DNA of 64,000 bases from Branchiostoma floridae. Lineage: Eukaryota > Chordata > Leptocardii > Amphioxiformes > Branchiostomatidae. This document shows positions 40,226 through 53,664 of the stretch, in pieces; positions within the stretch are counted from its first letter, which is position 1, and every line of letters starts with the position of its first letter. Below the pieces are notes generated by a model. That model saw only the letters and a program-made list of their open reading frames with translations, made no database searches and was not told the DNA's origin. The stretch spans positions 5,172,729-5,236,728 of the forward strand of contig NC_049995.1 in the NCBI RefSeq assembly GCF_000003815.2, given 5' to 3'. Position numbers and translations under genes: made by a program.

Positions 40226-42029
40226 ACGTCACAAGGGGGTATTGCTGCATATGGTACAGGGATTTAGTTTGTGCAAATTGATTTCTGAAATTGGGAGCAC
40301 AATGAAATTAGATGTCTGTCTACAACTTTGGGACCCAACATTTTTTGCCCAGGCAACTAGTAATGATAAATTGCTGTTCATGTGAACATCACAAGGGGGC
40401 AGTGCTGCATATGGTACAGGGATTTAGCTGGTTCTGAAATTAGGAGCACAATGTAATTAGAGATTGACATGTCTATAGACAATTTTGGGACCCAACAATT
40501 TTTGCCCAGGCAACTAGTAAAGATAAAGTGCTGTTCATGTGAATGTCACAAGGGGACAGTGCTTCATATGGCACAGGGATTTAGATGGTGAAAATTGATT
40601 TTTCTAATAGGGAGCACAGTGTAATTAGAAATTGACATGTATATCTACAACTTTGGGACCCAACAACCACTAAAGATAAGGTGCTGTTCATGTGAATGTC
40701 ACAAGGGGGCAGTGCTTCCTATGGCAAAGGGATTTGGATGGTGCAAATTGGGAGCACATTGTAAATCATGGCAAAGTAATACTAATAGAAACTGACATGT
40801 GTATGCACACCTTTGGGACCCAACATTAAACTCTGTGCTGTTCATGTGAAAGTCAATAGGGGGCAGTGCTTATGTTATGACACAGAGATTTATGGTACAA
40901 GCTGAAACAGGAAAATGAGAAAGTTACATCCTTGTCTGTATCCAACTATGGGCGCCAACATGAATTCCTGTCTGTGATATTTTGTAAGTACATGAGTTTC
41001 TGACCCAAACAATTTACAAAAATACTTCCACAAAAGTCTTAAATCTGAACATTTTTTTGAAGTTTGAAAAAATACTTTTTCCATTAGGTTTTACATATCA
41101 TTTTCCCACATAACAAGACTTTTCTTTCAAATATCACAAATTAGTGTTATGTTTGCAAATACATGCAGACAACATTATAGAATTTCCAGTAAAAGATCTT
41201 TATAGTTCTGGTGCATTAAGATAAATCTGTCAGTCACAAATATATGGCCATATTTTTACACATTTAACAGTAATTTCTCTACAATGTCTGTCATACAGAA
41301 CTAGAAGCATTACTATGTAATCTCCAAGCAGATGTTAGGATGAAAAATCGAAATGTTTCATTGACTAGACTTATCTGATAATCTGTAACAATTTCTGAAA
41401 AAAAAAATGCTGTTCATGTGAAAGTCAGTAGGGGGCAGTGCTTCTTGTGATATAGGAATTTAGATTGGTGGCCTATAGAATGTAAAAATGACCAGTTCTG
41501 TCTCAGGTGAACATTGTTTGATGTCTACAGTGTCAGTATTTTTGTCTACTCCTACTATACAGCCTACTCTAAAATGCTGTAAGTCTAGGGTTGTAGCCTT
41601 GAAGTTTGTCTGTGTTGGTACAAGTCATAGTGAAAACAAATTTTAAACTGTAACTTCCAACACATGATATTGGCCATGTCAAATCTCTATGACTGAGTAC
41701 TGTAAATCTGAAAACTTTCACAGTGGTTTTATTTTTGTGGTAAAAACTAAAATATCCACAGTGTTTTCATAACACTGTGATTATGTCAACTGTGTATGGC
41801 TACGGTACTGTAAGAATGGAAATTTAAAAACTGCAAAAAATCTTCTTGTCTTTCCAACTAGTCCAAAATGAAACCACTAGGAAAGGAAATGAATAGTAAA
41901 TCCCCTGAACTAATTAGTGTAGAATATGTCATGGTGCAATAGTGGATTTGGGGGGTTCAGGAAGGAATCATTATCATGGAAGACGGTGAAAATTATTTTC
42001 TTCTTCAACAAGCTACTATATAGATGAAC

Positions 42030-42035
42030 AATAAA
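42030..42035 (+). terminator. Candidate AK2 poly(A) signal
   Basis: aataaa in aacaataaagacttc, 1.8 kb after the stop. If used, the 3' UTR would include all tandem copies. Nearer signals were not obvious. Confidence 0.35.
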
Positions 42036-42844
42036 GACTTCTTTGGTGTCAATGCTTGCTTCTTGTTATGTCTGATGCTATTCATTATAATTACTCCAGG
42101 AAGGAAGGTCACCTCCTGAAGGAGTATTGAAGTTGGGTGGGTTACCAGTTGTTAGCAGCTGTTTCTTTTTCTTTTGCTGAATTCGTATATAGTTTGGTAT
42201 GTCATCTGCTTGCACAGTGTTTTTTTTTTACCGTAGCTGTTTCTATAATCTAATAATAATGTAATATTTATGAAAACTCTATTTTAAAAGAATGTGGAAC
42301 AGGTTATCATTAGGCTTTTGTGGGTTAGTGCTAATTGTTCTTGTTTTTTCAAGTATATATAGGGTTATGTGTATTTGGTGATATAATCTCTGGCTGCCAG
42401 GGGAACACAAGAAGCAGCTCCAAGCAGGTGTTACAGCTTCATGCACTGCATTCATTTAATTATTGCTTAATTTTATAATCAAACAACTACCTGGACATAA
42501 AAAGAAAACACGATTAGATAAAGATCAAGTGAAATAGGAGCTAATCTGAATAATTAACTAATTTTATTATCATAAATGAGGAAAGTTTATAAATCCACTG
42601 CATCAAAGTTAACTCTAATGCGGTATTTCTAAATCCTTTCTGCTCAACGAAAACAGCTCATTGGTAAGAATACGGTCAATCGACACCTTCTCTCTGCGTG
42701 TCAAGGGCGCTACTAAGCGAATTAAAAAAGAACAACAGAAGAGTAATATTGCAAAAATACGAATTTTCATTAGCTATTCAAGGGCGACCCCTAGCAGTCA
42801 ATGAAATAAATGCAACAGATTGACCTCTGCGTAATGTAGTAGCT

Positions 42845-43510
42845 AAACATTGATTGGTCGGTTAATTCTTGTTGACCAATCAGCAGGTAACATTGTTTGA
42901 TGTGCAGCATCATAGCAATACAATTTTCTGTATGTACATGAATACGACCAATCGGCGTCAATATCACCTTCCGACCGCACAACACAGCTGTTATCCGCGA
43001 TACACAAAATAGTGCGACCAAAATCTTGATACTTTTCACTTCGTTGCTGTATAATTACCACCATTTGTACACCATTTGCAAATATTTTCACGTGAAAGCC
43101 AGCGAGGCTTGAAATTTACTTTCTGGTGATATACTAAGTCGGTTTTTGGTTGTAATTAGGCAACCTGGGTCGTAATTTATAGCGTGATGGTAGAGGCAGA
43201 TTGATTGGTCAACTAATTTTAGTTGACCAATCAGCACGTAAGATCATTTGATGTGCAGTATCATAGCAATACAATTTTCTGTGTATATGTACATGAATAC
43301 GACCAATCAGCGTCAATATCACCTTCCGACCGCACAACACAGTTGTTATCCGCGATACACAAAGTAGTGCCACCAAAATCTTGAAACTTTCCAACTTATT
43401 GCTGCATAGTTACCGCCATTTGAACACCATTTGTCAATGATTTGACGAGAAAGCCAGTGAAGCCTGAATTTTACTGTGTGGTGGTATAATAAGTCGGTTT
43501 TTATCCGCAG
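42845..43510. repeat. Tandem duplication, unit about 350 bp
   Basis: 42850-43160 and 43199-43505 are alike over their length (block ccttccgaccgcacaacaca in both). Each unit starts with a short inverted pair around gttgaccaatcag. Confidence 0.8.
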
Positions 43511-44445
43511 TACAAATTAGTGCGCCCGAAAACTATGTTATATTTCCTGCAATGATATTTTTGCTCACTAGTCGGCGCTTTTGATCCATGTAATTTATCA
43601 GCGCATCAGACGCATTGTCTACGGAACCATCATAAAAGCTATTTTGTGAGCCACTAGCATGCTAGAAAGTTACAGGCAAAGCCAGTCATAACAGGATCAA
43701 ACTGGTCGCTCCTGAAGATATGCTCAGTTGTTTTACAATTCCCCAACTCCTCAAAATCAATGGATCACGATTCTGAGTATCATCATAGTGGCATCTAAAG
43801 TCATATTTCAATGGATTTACAGAAATTTTGAATTTTTCATGTTACAGAGATGGAAGATTCTGTGAAAAGTGAGATGACCAAGATTACTGACGATGTAAAA
43901 GTTCTGCAGTAGCGATAGAGTCGGTATAGGGGGGCTTTGGGCTTTATCCCATTATAAAACAATAAATCCTCTATCATTGTTCTTTCATCAGGAAGAGTGT
44001 AGTAGTTCAACAGAGAGGGGTCCTTAGTTTGTCCGTATGTCATTGCTAGGAAAATGTCAGGGGGAACGTTTGGAACCGCCGCACGACCGGCACTACAACC
44101 TCTTCTCTTGCCCAACAGTCGCAAAGGAACATATTGCAAAGACGAAAACACAGAAACAACGCGTTATCAACTTAGCACGTACGTTGTGAATATCCATATG
44201 CACATAAGTAAGTCAAGTAAGAGGCCAAAGTTATCATTGCAAATCGCATAATGTCTCCAAGCAGATGTTAAGGACAAAGATCATAATGTTTTTAGAGTGA
44301 CGAGTTGACTTCTCTGACAGACTCTACCCCTAGATAAGTAGATGAATAGTAGAGTGAAAGACCAAAGGTGATATGAGATAGCGGGTGATGTCCAAATATA
44401 TCCATAACCTGCTCATTACGCACAAGATATGATGTATACATGAGT

Positions 44446-47400
44446 ATAGGTGGCGCTTTGAAAGGTGGACATGGTGTTACAGGGGCTCCTCGCGCGTCGC
44501 CGAAAAATTGATCCTTATTAGGTTGACTTGCGCCCTAATGTCATTCTAGATGCGTGGTAAGTTTGTTGAATCTATTTGGGAAAGTTTCACAGGCTTTAAG
44601 CATACGTTTTTGTTCATTTTTACATTTTACAAGTCTGGACTACATACCCTATGAGAGCCCAAACTGCAGTACCGCTCCTGGCCGCGTCCTCAAAAGTGGC
44701 TAATACGACCGTCAAATTGCCAAATTTCTACCTTTTCGGGAATTGGGAAATGGTGAAAGGCTCAAAAGGGGTTTGATTTTTAATTTATGTTAAGACTTTG
44801 TTTTTCATAAAAGTGGCCATTTGAGAAAACGAAAACAACATTTAAGACAACTCACAAACCGGATATTTGTTAGAACTTCTTCTAAAACAGTGAAGGAACA
44901 ACGATAACTAATCAAGTGTTTGTTAGAACATGTTCTCAGTATCAAAATACTTAATATAACCTTTGTTATTTTTTTTAGCTCTTTTAAACCAGGGGATATC
45001 CTGATGGTGTAATTCATCACATGAAGTAAAAGTGGTCTTCTGTGCCACTGAGTTTGCAACAATTAAGGTAGAATGATTTTAAAGTGATTTGAAAATACAA
45101 ACGCAGGACGATTTTGCCAAAACAGGAGCACAGATTGAACGGAACGCAAACAGTTCAAAACATATGAAAGCATCTGTATTTCTTTCACAAAATGTTGACG
45201 TATGTAGCCAATTATAATAGAATGTTTATGAAGAAAAATTATAATAATGTTACATAATGTGGCGGAAGCGTAACTCAGTATGATGACTCAGCGAATACAA
45301 CTTGATGTCATTATCATAATTTATCAATTTGAGCTTGTGATTCTGCCACTGGTGCTATTTGTCATCAAATAACGATAGATGTACCTCATGTAAGAACCAT
45401 TAATGTATAATTTGATGTATCGATGTAATTCTCTACAATTAATTAGCTGTTGCTATCAGAATGTCGTTTTGTTTTGTTCGGTTTGTGTAATAAACCATAA
45501 GTACAACTTATTTATTTCTCTCGGCTTTGCTTACCGAAGATCGTCTGTAAGGATGTTGCCCACGCCTGGTCCACTTCTTTATGACAAAGATATATAAACC
45601 CAGCTTTCATGAGTATTTGTTAAAACAGTTTCCAAGACAATGTTACTAGTTGTATAGGAGGTCTAACGCTATATCTGTTAAGTATTTCCTAACTTGGGAA
45701 CTTGAGATGTACTCGAAATGTAACAACAACATCAGCAACGGTATACATGTAGTTGAATACATCATGTTATATAGGGAAGTATTCTTGGTCTTATCCTGTC
45801 ATGATTTGAACCTAATCTTTTTTCTGACTATTCTAGACCCTTTCTAAATTGATAGGCTTGATATCAAATGATTAACCCTAAAATGCCTGGTTAACTAAGC
45901 TTAAACACACATTGTCAACGAATTGTTGACATGAATTTCACCAGTTTCCTTTCTTGCCTTTGTAATGAAATAAGACTCGGAGAGTTTGATTCGTGGTTTA
46001 TTGAACAGCATGAACAACAGAAATTAGACACTACAATAGCAAAAGCCAATTAATTGTACAAAATAACATCAACGCATCACATAACATACGTTATATGTGT
46101 CTTATAACAAATAGCATCGATAAGCAGAACACCAAAACCATTTTATAAATTATGATAATTATAGCATTTATCAGACTGAGGTTTACCAGTTACGTTTTCT
46201 GTCATATGATATAACATTGTCATCATTATTTGCCGCACAGGCAGTTTAAGGCCTGTGACACCTGTAGATTCTCAGTCGAGCAGTTATATGGCCATAACTT
46301 TTGATGTAACCATCTGTTTTCAACAATTTTTGGCCAGTTAACGTAATTCACCCATATTCAAAATATGATGACTAGAAAATTGTGGATCCTCAATATTTTG
46401 GGGTTAAAAAACCATTTTTTGGTAAAAAATAGGGATGCTATTAAACTGGGTCTGTGCCCACTATGAAATGATTGTCTAACTGAGTCATATTTTCTGGAGT
46501 AATAGATTATATCTCTGTGATATCTAATATGCCTGGGGATCTTGCCGCTTTACATCGGTAAGGCTCCGTTTTGGGGCAAAAACAGAATTTTTTGACAATT
46601 TTTTGGTATTTTTCGTACAAATATCAATACAGCCACGGAAATCAAAGATATTGCAAGAAGGCCCGCTTGATTTCTGAAGGTCTAAGGCTTAATGAACCTA
46701 AATCTGCACAAAACTCGTAATGAAACTGGTGCCCTGATGTGGGCAGGGGCCGACGAAACACTACTTACCCTACATGAACTGCGCCCAAGTAAGACATGTT
46801 TGACTGTACGTAACATTAACCGATGGTAAAATATGAATGTTTTATGTCTGTATCTGTTAAATTGCTGTTGTATCAATGCGAAATTTCGCAAGCAGTTAGC
46901 CTTATAAGACATCAGTCAACTGCCATACAATCATTTTGGGCTAGAAATACCGATTTATAGCATTATTTTGCTGTTTCCTTGAAGTATGAGCGCCTCGCTG
47001 TTTTCCCGCCACTCCACACCCCGGGAGGTCGGAACACATGTTCGGACTGTACCACTTGCAGATCTCGCGGGGGTGCCCTTTTGTTAACCGCTTCTAGTTA
47101 TGCCGATATTTAATAAATACTAGATCAATATCTTTAACATTCAACATTAATAAGTCTCAAGAAAAGTAGTCAGTGTGGCCCGTGCATCGTAAGTTCCTGT
47201 TTTCGCAATGTAACATTAGGTACTGACATTGGACCGTTCTAAAAACGCTCCGGCCCGGCGGGGTTACCTGAGGTCACGCAGTGGTTCAAATTTCATGTTC
47301 GACCAAAATTGTCACAGGCCTTAAAGTGCCCGTGCGTAGACATTTTATTGCAATGAGCTACACATAGCGTTAACATTTGTTGGAAATGTGAAAGAAATAT

Positions 47401-48325
47401 ATGTACAGATCTGTCCAATCATGTCATGTTTTTGTATTCCCCTCATTCTGTGTTCATGCTTTGGAAAAAAAATTAATGTCTTATACAGTTGTATTTTCAA
47501 ATCTCTTATCCCACCTTCACCATTGCAAATTCTGTAGCACAGAAGACCACTCTGACTTGATTTTACATCCTACGCACTAAATATTAATGTTCCTTCATCC
47601 TGAGGTAAGTTGTAATGTAATACGAAGTCTTGCTCTTTCAGCCCAGGGCCCATCAAACGGCTTCCCCTAGCGCTCAATGTCATATTGCATTCGCAAGTGA
47701 TCTACACAGCTTACAAGATTTGAAAATAGGATTCAGATCTTTTGATAAAAACAGAAACATTGTTGCCTTTGTTGAATGTCTATGTCTTCTTGCACCTGTT
47801 TCCCAAAATAGAAATGAAATTTGGATGTGGCAGCCCAACAGACAATTCACAGGCCATGCACTCGATCGCTTCTACTAATTTAAGGAAACGTGTCACTTCT
47901 GACGTAATATTTCATGGCTTTGTAGGTGACCTGCCTTAGATATTGTCATTCCTCATATAAAATGGTCATATTTTGGACGGGAAAGTCAAATTAGCCCCAA
48001 ATATTCAAACCCCTTTGCGAGCCTTTCACCATTTCCCCATTCACGAAAAGAGGAAAATTTGGCAATTTGACGGTCGTTTTAGCCACTTTTCAGGACACGG
48101 CCGGGAGCGGTACTGCAGCTTGGGCTCTCATAGGGTATGTATTCCTGACTTCTAAAATGTGAAAATGAACAAGGACTTATGCTTAAAGCCTGGAAACCTA
48201 CCAAAATAGGTCCAGACATCTTATCACAAATATAGAATGACGTTTAAGGCGCTATTCAACATAAAAAGGATACTTCTTAGGAGCCCCTGTAACACCATGT
48301 CCGCCCGCCGAAGCGCCGCCTACAT
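44446..48325. repeat. Inverted repeat pair, 350-bp arms 3.2 kb apart
   Basis: 44446-44800 matches the complement of 47970-48325 (blocks catggtgttacaggggctcc and ccctatgagagcccaa). The arms enclose 46242-47328. Confidence 0.7.
46242..47328. mobile_element. Non-autonomous DNA element
   Basis: Ends cagtttaaggcctgtgaca and tgtcacaggccttaaagtg are 19-bp inverted repeats with one or two differences. No transposase frame in 1.09 kb. Target duplication unclear. Confidence 0.6.
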
Positions 48326-48512
48326 TTATGTCTACATTATATACAAATGTATTGTACGTATTGAAAAGGTTAAGAATAGTTGGGCACCATCAGTTTTCTT
48401 CAACAACTTTATTCAATTGTTAATCTACCTATATATATATATATATAGCTATATGGGGCAAGGGGACTGTCCAAGAAGACCGGTAACCATACAGAAAACA
48501 TCACGATCTTTA

Positions 48513-48990
48513 ATGAATGAATGAAGACCTTTATTGTACAATTTTGCCCAACCGAGCTAAGTTCAGGTCACAACAAGTCAGGATATATACATACATAAAA
48601 GTGTCACAAATCTAGTCTAACACAAAAGTTCGGCTTCTTCTCGCTTCTTGGTAATAGTGAAAATGTAGGACTGTATGGGTTTCGCTATTGTCGGTTTGTC
48701 AAAACGCATGAGAAATATAAACTTGTCAGTGCTACTCATGTGTCTAAAATGAGGGAATCTACTTTCTATATAACTAAATAGAGTATTTCTATCATTCGCA
48801 TACATATCGCAATCAACAGTGAAGTGCACTTCATCTTCTACCATGTTTGAGGTACAAAATTGGCAAACTCTTTGTTCTAGAGGAGTGCGGTTGTGCCTTC
48901 CTGATTCAATTCGCAGTCGGTGGCAACTGATTACATCTGCTTGTAGAGTTTATCCGATTTGTTTGGGCATCGTCTTTGGCCTTTTATTTG
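48513..48990 (-). mobile_element. CR1-like LINE 3' end
   Basis: The minus strand reads ISCHRLRIESGRHNRTPL, then VCQFCTSNMVEDEVHFTV and RNTLFSYI without interruption to a stop at 48617, followed by a short UTR ending in a cattcatt tail. This is the RT C-terminal zinc-finger-like region. Confidence 0.7.
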
Positions 48991-49159
48991 ACTTTTTACT
49001 TGTGTCCAAATGCATATCCCCTACTTACGTGTTAAGTTAGTAACGCGTTGTTTCTGTATTTAGGTTTTTGCATTACGCTTTTGCGACTGTTAATCTATAT
49101 AACGAAAGCAAAAGATCTATAGAAGACGTTGTAGTGCAGTGGTCCTGAGGTGGTTTCAA

Positions 49160-49560
49160 ACACCACGACTTTAACAATGTATATGTTGTCCCCGAACGGG
49201 ACATTCACGAGATATGACTCATAAGCACTAACCGCTAGTGTTAGCCGGTTAGCGTTAGGGTTAGAGTAGTGCTTAGATGCAACATGGCCAAGAGTGTGCT
49301 CTAGTCGGTCAAACTTGGTATCATTGGAAAGGTATCTTAGTACGCGGTTCTAAGCTGCAAACCGTTTTCAAATCGGGTGCTTACTTCCCGAGATATGACT
49401 TAGCACTAACAGCTAGGGTTAGGGCAAGGAGGTTAGGGTTAGGGTTAGGGTTAGGGTAGTGCTTAGATGCAACATGGCTAAGAGTGTGTTCTAGTCGATC
49501 AAACTTAATATCATTGGAAAGGTCTCTAAGTATGCAGTTAAGTTGTAAGCTGCAAACCGT
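49160..49560. repeat. 190-bp tandem units with interstitial telomeric repeats
   Basis: gcttagatgcaacatgg recurs at 49271 and 49461. Between them lies a run of perfect ggttag/ttaggg repeats (49430-49457). Confidence 0.8.
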
Positions 49561-52500
49561 TTTGAAATCGGGTTCTTACTTGCACGTTTTCAGGCGCACA
49601 CTACTTCCATCTTCATTTTAAGTGTCTTACAAAGACACCTGAACTCAAGGCTCCTCAGTACCTGTCAATGTCCGTTTTTCTTTCAACGATGCAAGTTTTA
49701 TCACCCTAATTTAGTAAAAGTTTACTTTATGTACGATCATATACCTGGACATATAGCCACAGCTGCAACAGCGTGTAACCGAGGCACCCTCGTACCCCTC
49801 GATGTCGAGTTCAGTTCAAGTCACTGTTATCTAAAAACATACTAGACTGACACACTTACCATGGCGTTCAGGACATATTGTGTATGTACGTTGATAACTT
49901 ACAATACTGTTGTTTGACGATCAGACATTATGTATTTTGTTATTTCTCTGAGAAGGAGGGTCAATAGTGTCATTTTTTACTACACTTCTTGAATACAGTA
50001 TAATGAATGCCTTGTTTAGTTGTGATGCCAATTTTTGTCACTTTATTTCTTGTTACAAAGTTAATGGTGTCTATTTTGAAAACTTAATCATCTTGCTTTT
50101 TACCCATCTTATTTTTTTCTCTCGACCTATCACATAGTTCTTGTAGTCTGCAGTGGATGATATCCATGATAACATTTACTTGCAGTGGCCTAGGTGGAAA
50201 AACAGACAAAAAACAGTACCTTATACCTCCCTATAAATCAGTAGCCTCTTCCATTGACCTCATGACCTGGACTGCCTTGGTTTGATAAACAACTAGTTTT
50301 ACCACCTCTACTTCCTTCCACTCCAGCAAGTTTGACCTTTGCAGTCATCTTCACACTCACTTCCTCTCACTCCACAGTACAAAAATGTATACTGATAGTG
50401 TCTTGAAATAACACACACACACACACACGGTCACAAACACACAGAATGATGTAAAAATGATGTCTTTGCACAGTGACAGAGTCAAATGATGAGAACACAA
50501 AGTTTAACACGATACAGTAAATCTTATACTGCACTTTAATTGTCAAGTATTTTTTTCAAAATCATCCAACAACTCTTCCTCAGGGAAATGATATAATACA
50601 ACACCTACGCAAAAATACAACTTACTGATCATCCAAGTGGCTTTATCCTCATGGCTATGGAATAAATAATACATCTTGATTTGCATCTAATATTTAAATA
50701 TTTCATACAACAATGTCAGTGGAAGTCTATGTACAAGCATTGGAACACATGTTTGAATGGACAAAATTTACTAAAAGGTGTTTTTGATTCAAAGATTGAA
50801 TAAAAACTCGTACAACGAGAGAACATTATTTCACATACATGTTACTAAAAAATCATTTACCTAGAAATCAGATAGTTTTGTGGGATGTATATGGACAGAA
50901 TTTGTTCACCTAAAGGACACAGAGTACAGTGCAGGATTTTATTTGCAATTAAAGGTTTAAAATGTTAAAAATATTTATTAAATATTTATTCCAGTGTAAA
51001 CGCTTTTGAAGACACACCCTGATGATCTTTAAAAAAAAAAATCTTAAATCTAGAATGATGCTGATGCTAGGCAATTCACAGTCTATATATGTATCAACCA
51101 ATCACAGTAAAGATATGAGAAATTGTGAGAGCTCATTGGTTAGGATGTACAATTGGATTTTGCATCACTTTTTTAAGTTTGAGCTTTTACTGCAGTAAAA
51201 TCATACAATTTACAGTATAAAGCTGCCATTTTTTTAATTACAAGACTTGGGGGTGATAATCAATGGCTGGACAATACAAGGCACAATCTATAGTACAATC
51301 ATACATTATAGTAACTGGAAGGAAGGTTAAGACACAATTTTCATAAGTGCTTATGTCAATATTGACGCTAAAATATAACAGTTCCTCATTACAAACAGCC
51401 ATCATAAGTATTATCAATAAACATAGAACATTCAGACAGTGACTCGAGTAAACATTCTTTTGAGAAGCAAACAGTACATCATTATTGTTAAGTACATACA
51501 ATATAATTGCAGTTTTCATAATGTTTTTTTTTCCTTCTCAAAAGAACAATTTTATGTATAGTAAGTCACACTGCCAGGTTAAGAATCGGCTGCTATCTTC
51601 ACTATGGGCAGAAATTGACATAGTAGTGTATTAAGTACCAGGTGACAGGAATCGAGAATTGGAAGTACGTTTCGTAAGATGTAATATTCAATAACATTGG
51701 AAGTGTGTATAATTTGTACAAACATCTATGTTCATTGAATAATGCTGTTATTATATTTAGGCTAATTGCAACCAGGAAATGTTAACTTTTGGTGACTTCG
51801 GCAATTTAAGCTATGCCAGCATGCCATACCATCATATTAAAATTTGGCCCTCTCATATAGTTCTATCAAAAATACACTCTAAATAAATGGAAGGAACTGC
51901 AGCTACAATAATGTCCAAAACTTTCACATACACTGCAACCAAAAGAAGGGAAGGAATTTAATTGCTTTGGATACCAAATATCTTGACAAAATTTGCTTAA
52001 AAATGTTTCCATCAATGGTTTGGTAAAGGCATTCCAGTTACATGTACTAGTTTTCTTCTTGAATATTAAGATTTTTTTTATTATCCCCCACTTTAAAAAT
52101 CTTTTCATTAACATTAAGCTTGACGTTGTACTTTAGCCCAACAAATCTTTATGCAATATACATTTGTATATCTTTAGGTACAAACAGAAAACAGGTAATG
52201 AATTAGATCATGGCAGTGAAATTGAAACGAATCTGAAAAAAATCCTACTGGTGGCAAAAAGCATGTTGCTTATTTTGGAAGAGCCATTTTTGTATGACGT
52301 AAGGCCACATGACTTCATTCCTATGGATGACTATTCTTCTAAAGATGCCAAATCTGAAAACATACTAAGCAAATAGCCACAACTTTTGACAGTACACAAA
52401 AAGCACTTACTCATCAAAGGTCTAAGAATCTGAGTATCTCTGACACTGATATAAGAGAAGCTTCAATTAGACAACTTTTAACACGGTAAATCACACATTT

Positions 52501-53664
52501 GAGGCATGATTTTTGTCACATAAGTACACTGGAAAGGTTTTAAAATTTAAGGTACCAATATTTACAAACTTCTACTTTTGCTATTAAGGACATCATCTGA
52601 TCAAGTTCAGTTGCATTCATATAATACTTACATTCTTCTTTTTACATAATTCATGAAAACCAGCAACAACCTACTAAAGGCACCTACAGTGTTATATAGT
52701 CTAAAGGGATGTACCAATTTGAGTTCTCGGTTCTTTGATTTTTTTCCACAAAAAATGGGTACCAGTATTCTAAAGAACTGATTCAGAATAAGATTTGTAA
52801 AAACTTTCATTTCATGCAAAACTTACTGGATATTAAAAAAAGGGCAAAACCCATGTTTGAGCGAATATAGAACATTAGGCACTTGCTGATTGGTCCATAG
52901 AAGTCATGTGATAAAGGAAGAAGGGCATGTGCACAATTTGTGACTTAAATGAAAGATGCAACATAGAACAAAATGTAATTTCATTATTCATAGGTAAAAA
53001 TGGGTCAATAAAAGCTTGTCCATTGGATAAAACATGTAACAATAGTGTGCCATTAGGCCCGCCCCTGAGGAGTCGCCAAAAACGAACGAGAAAGAAACCA
53101 AGAACCGAGAACTCAAAGGGTGCAGAAGGGTTTCATAGAACACTGGAGACAGCATTGAACATTTTGTTTAATTCGAAGGCAACATTCACCCCAACTTCCA
53201 CATACCTAGTTACAGCAACAACAATATAGAAAACATAGTTTTTTCTCACAAAGCAGAATGATACAAGGAAGCTTTTTGAGGGTCTGTTGGGGGTTTGGAA
53301 AATCTGAAAAAATGACAAACCTTGGATGGTCTTTTTTCATCCACACTATATAAATCTGATGTATATAAGTACGTTCATAAATATGTAAACTGCTTGATAT
53401 GTTTTAGTTTACTTTCTACTAGTTTGTATTAGACAAGATATTATATTCATTTATGGTCATTCAGTTATGGTCAGTCTTGACCAAACAGAGACGATGAGAA
53501 TACCCCTTGCACAGACTATTGTCAAATTTTGACTTTATGATTCAATAAAATTCACATCCAGCCCCTATAGGGTCAGGGACTGGACCTGAACAATTGTACA
53601 GAAAACGAAAATTTAAACTGAAAGACAAATGATCTTGAATCTTAAGTACTATAAGGAAGGGCAC

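Larger units (their letters stand above)
40881..53664. other. Gene-poor, repeat-rich interval
   Basis: Only repeats are supported between AK2 and the RhoGAP gene: the 42845-43510 tandem duplication, the inverted pair 44446-44800/47970-48325, the element 46242-47328, a LINE tail, a telomere-like satellite and (ac)n at 50411-50428. Open frames are short and unconvincing. Confidence 0.55.

Noticed and set aside
43837-44151. 104-codon minus-strand frame (DPSLLNYYTLPDERTMIEDL)
   Set aside because: It reads protein-like, but I recognise no family and see no linked exons. A profile search could revive it.
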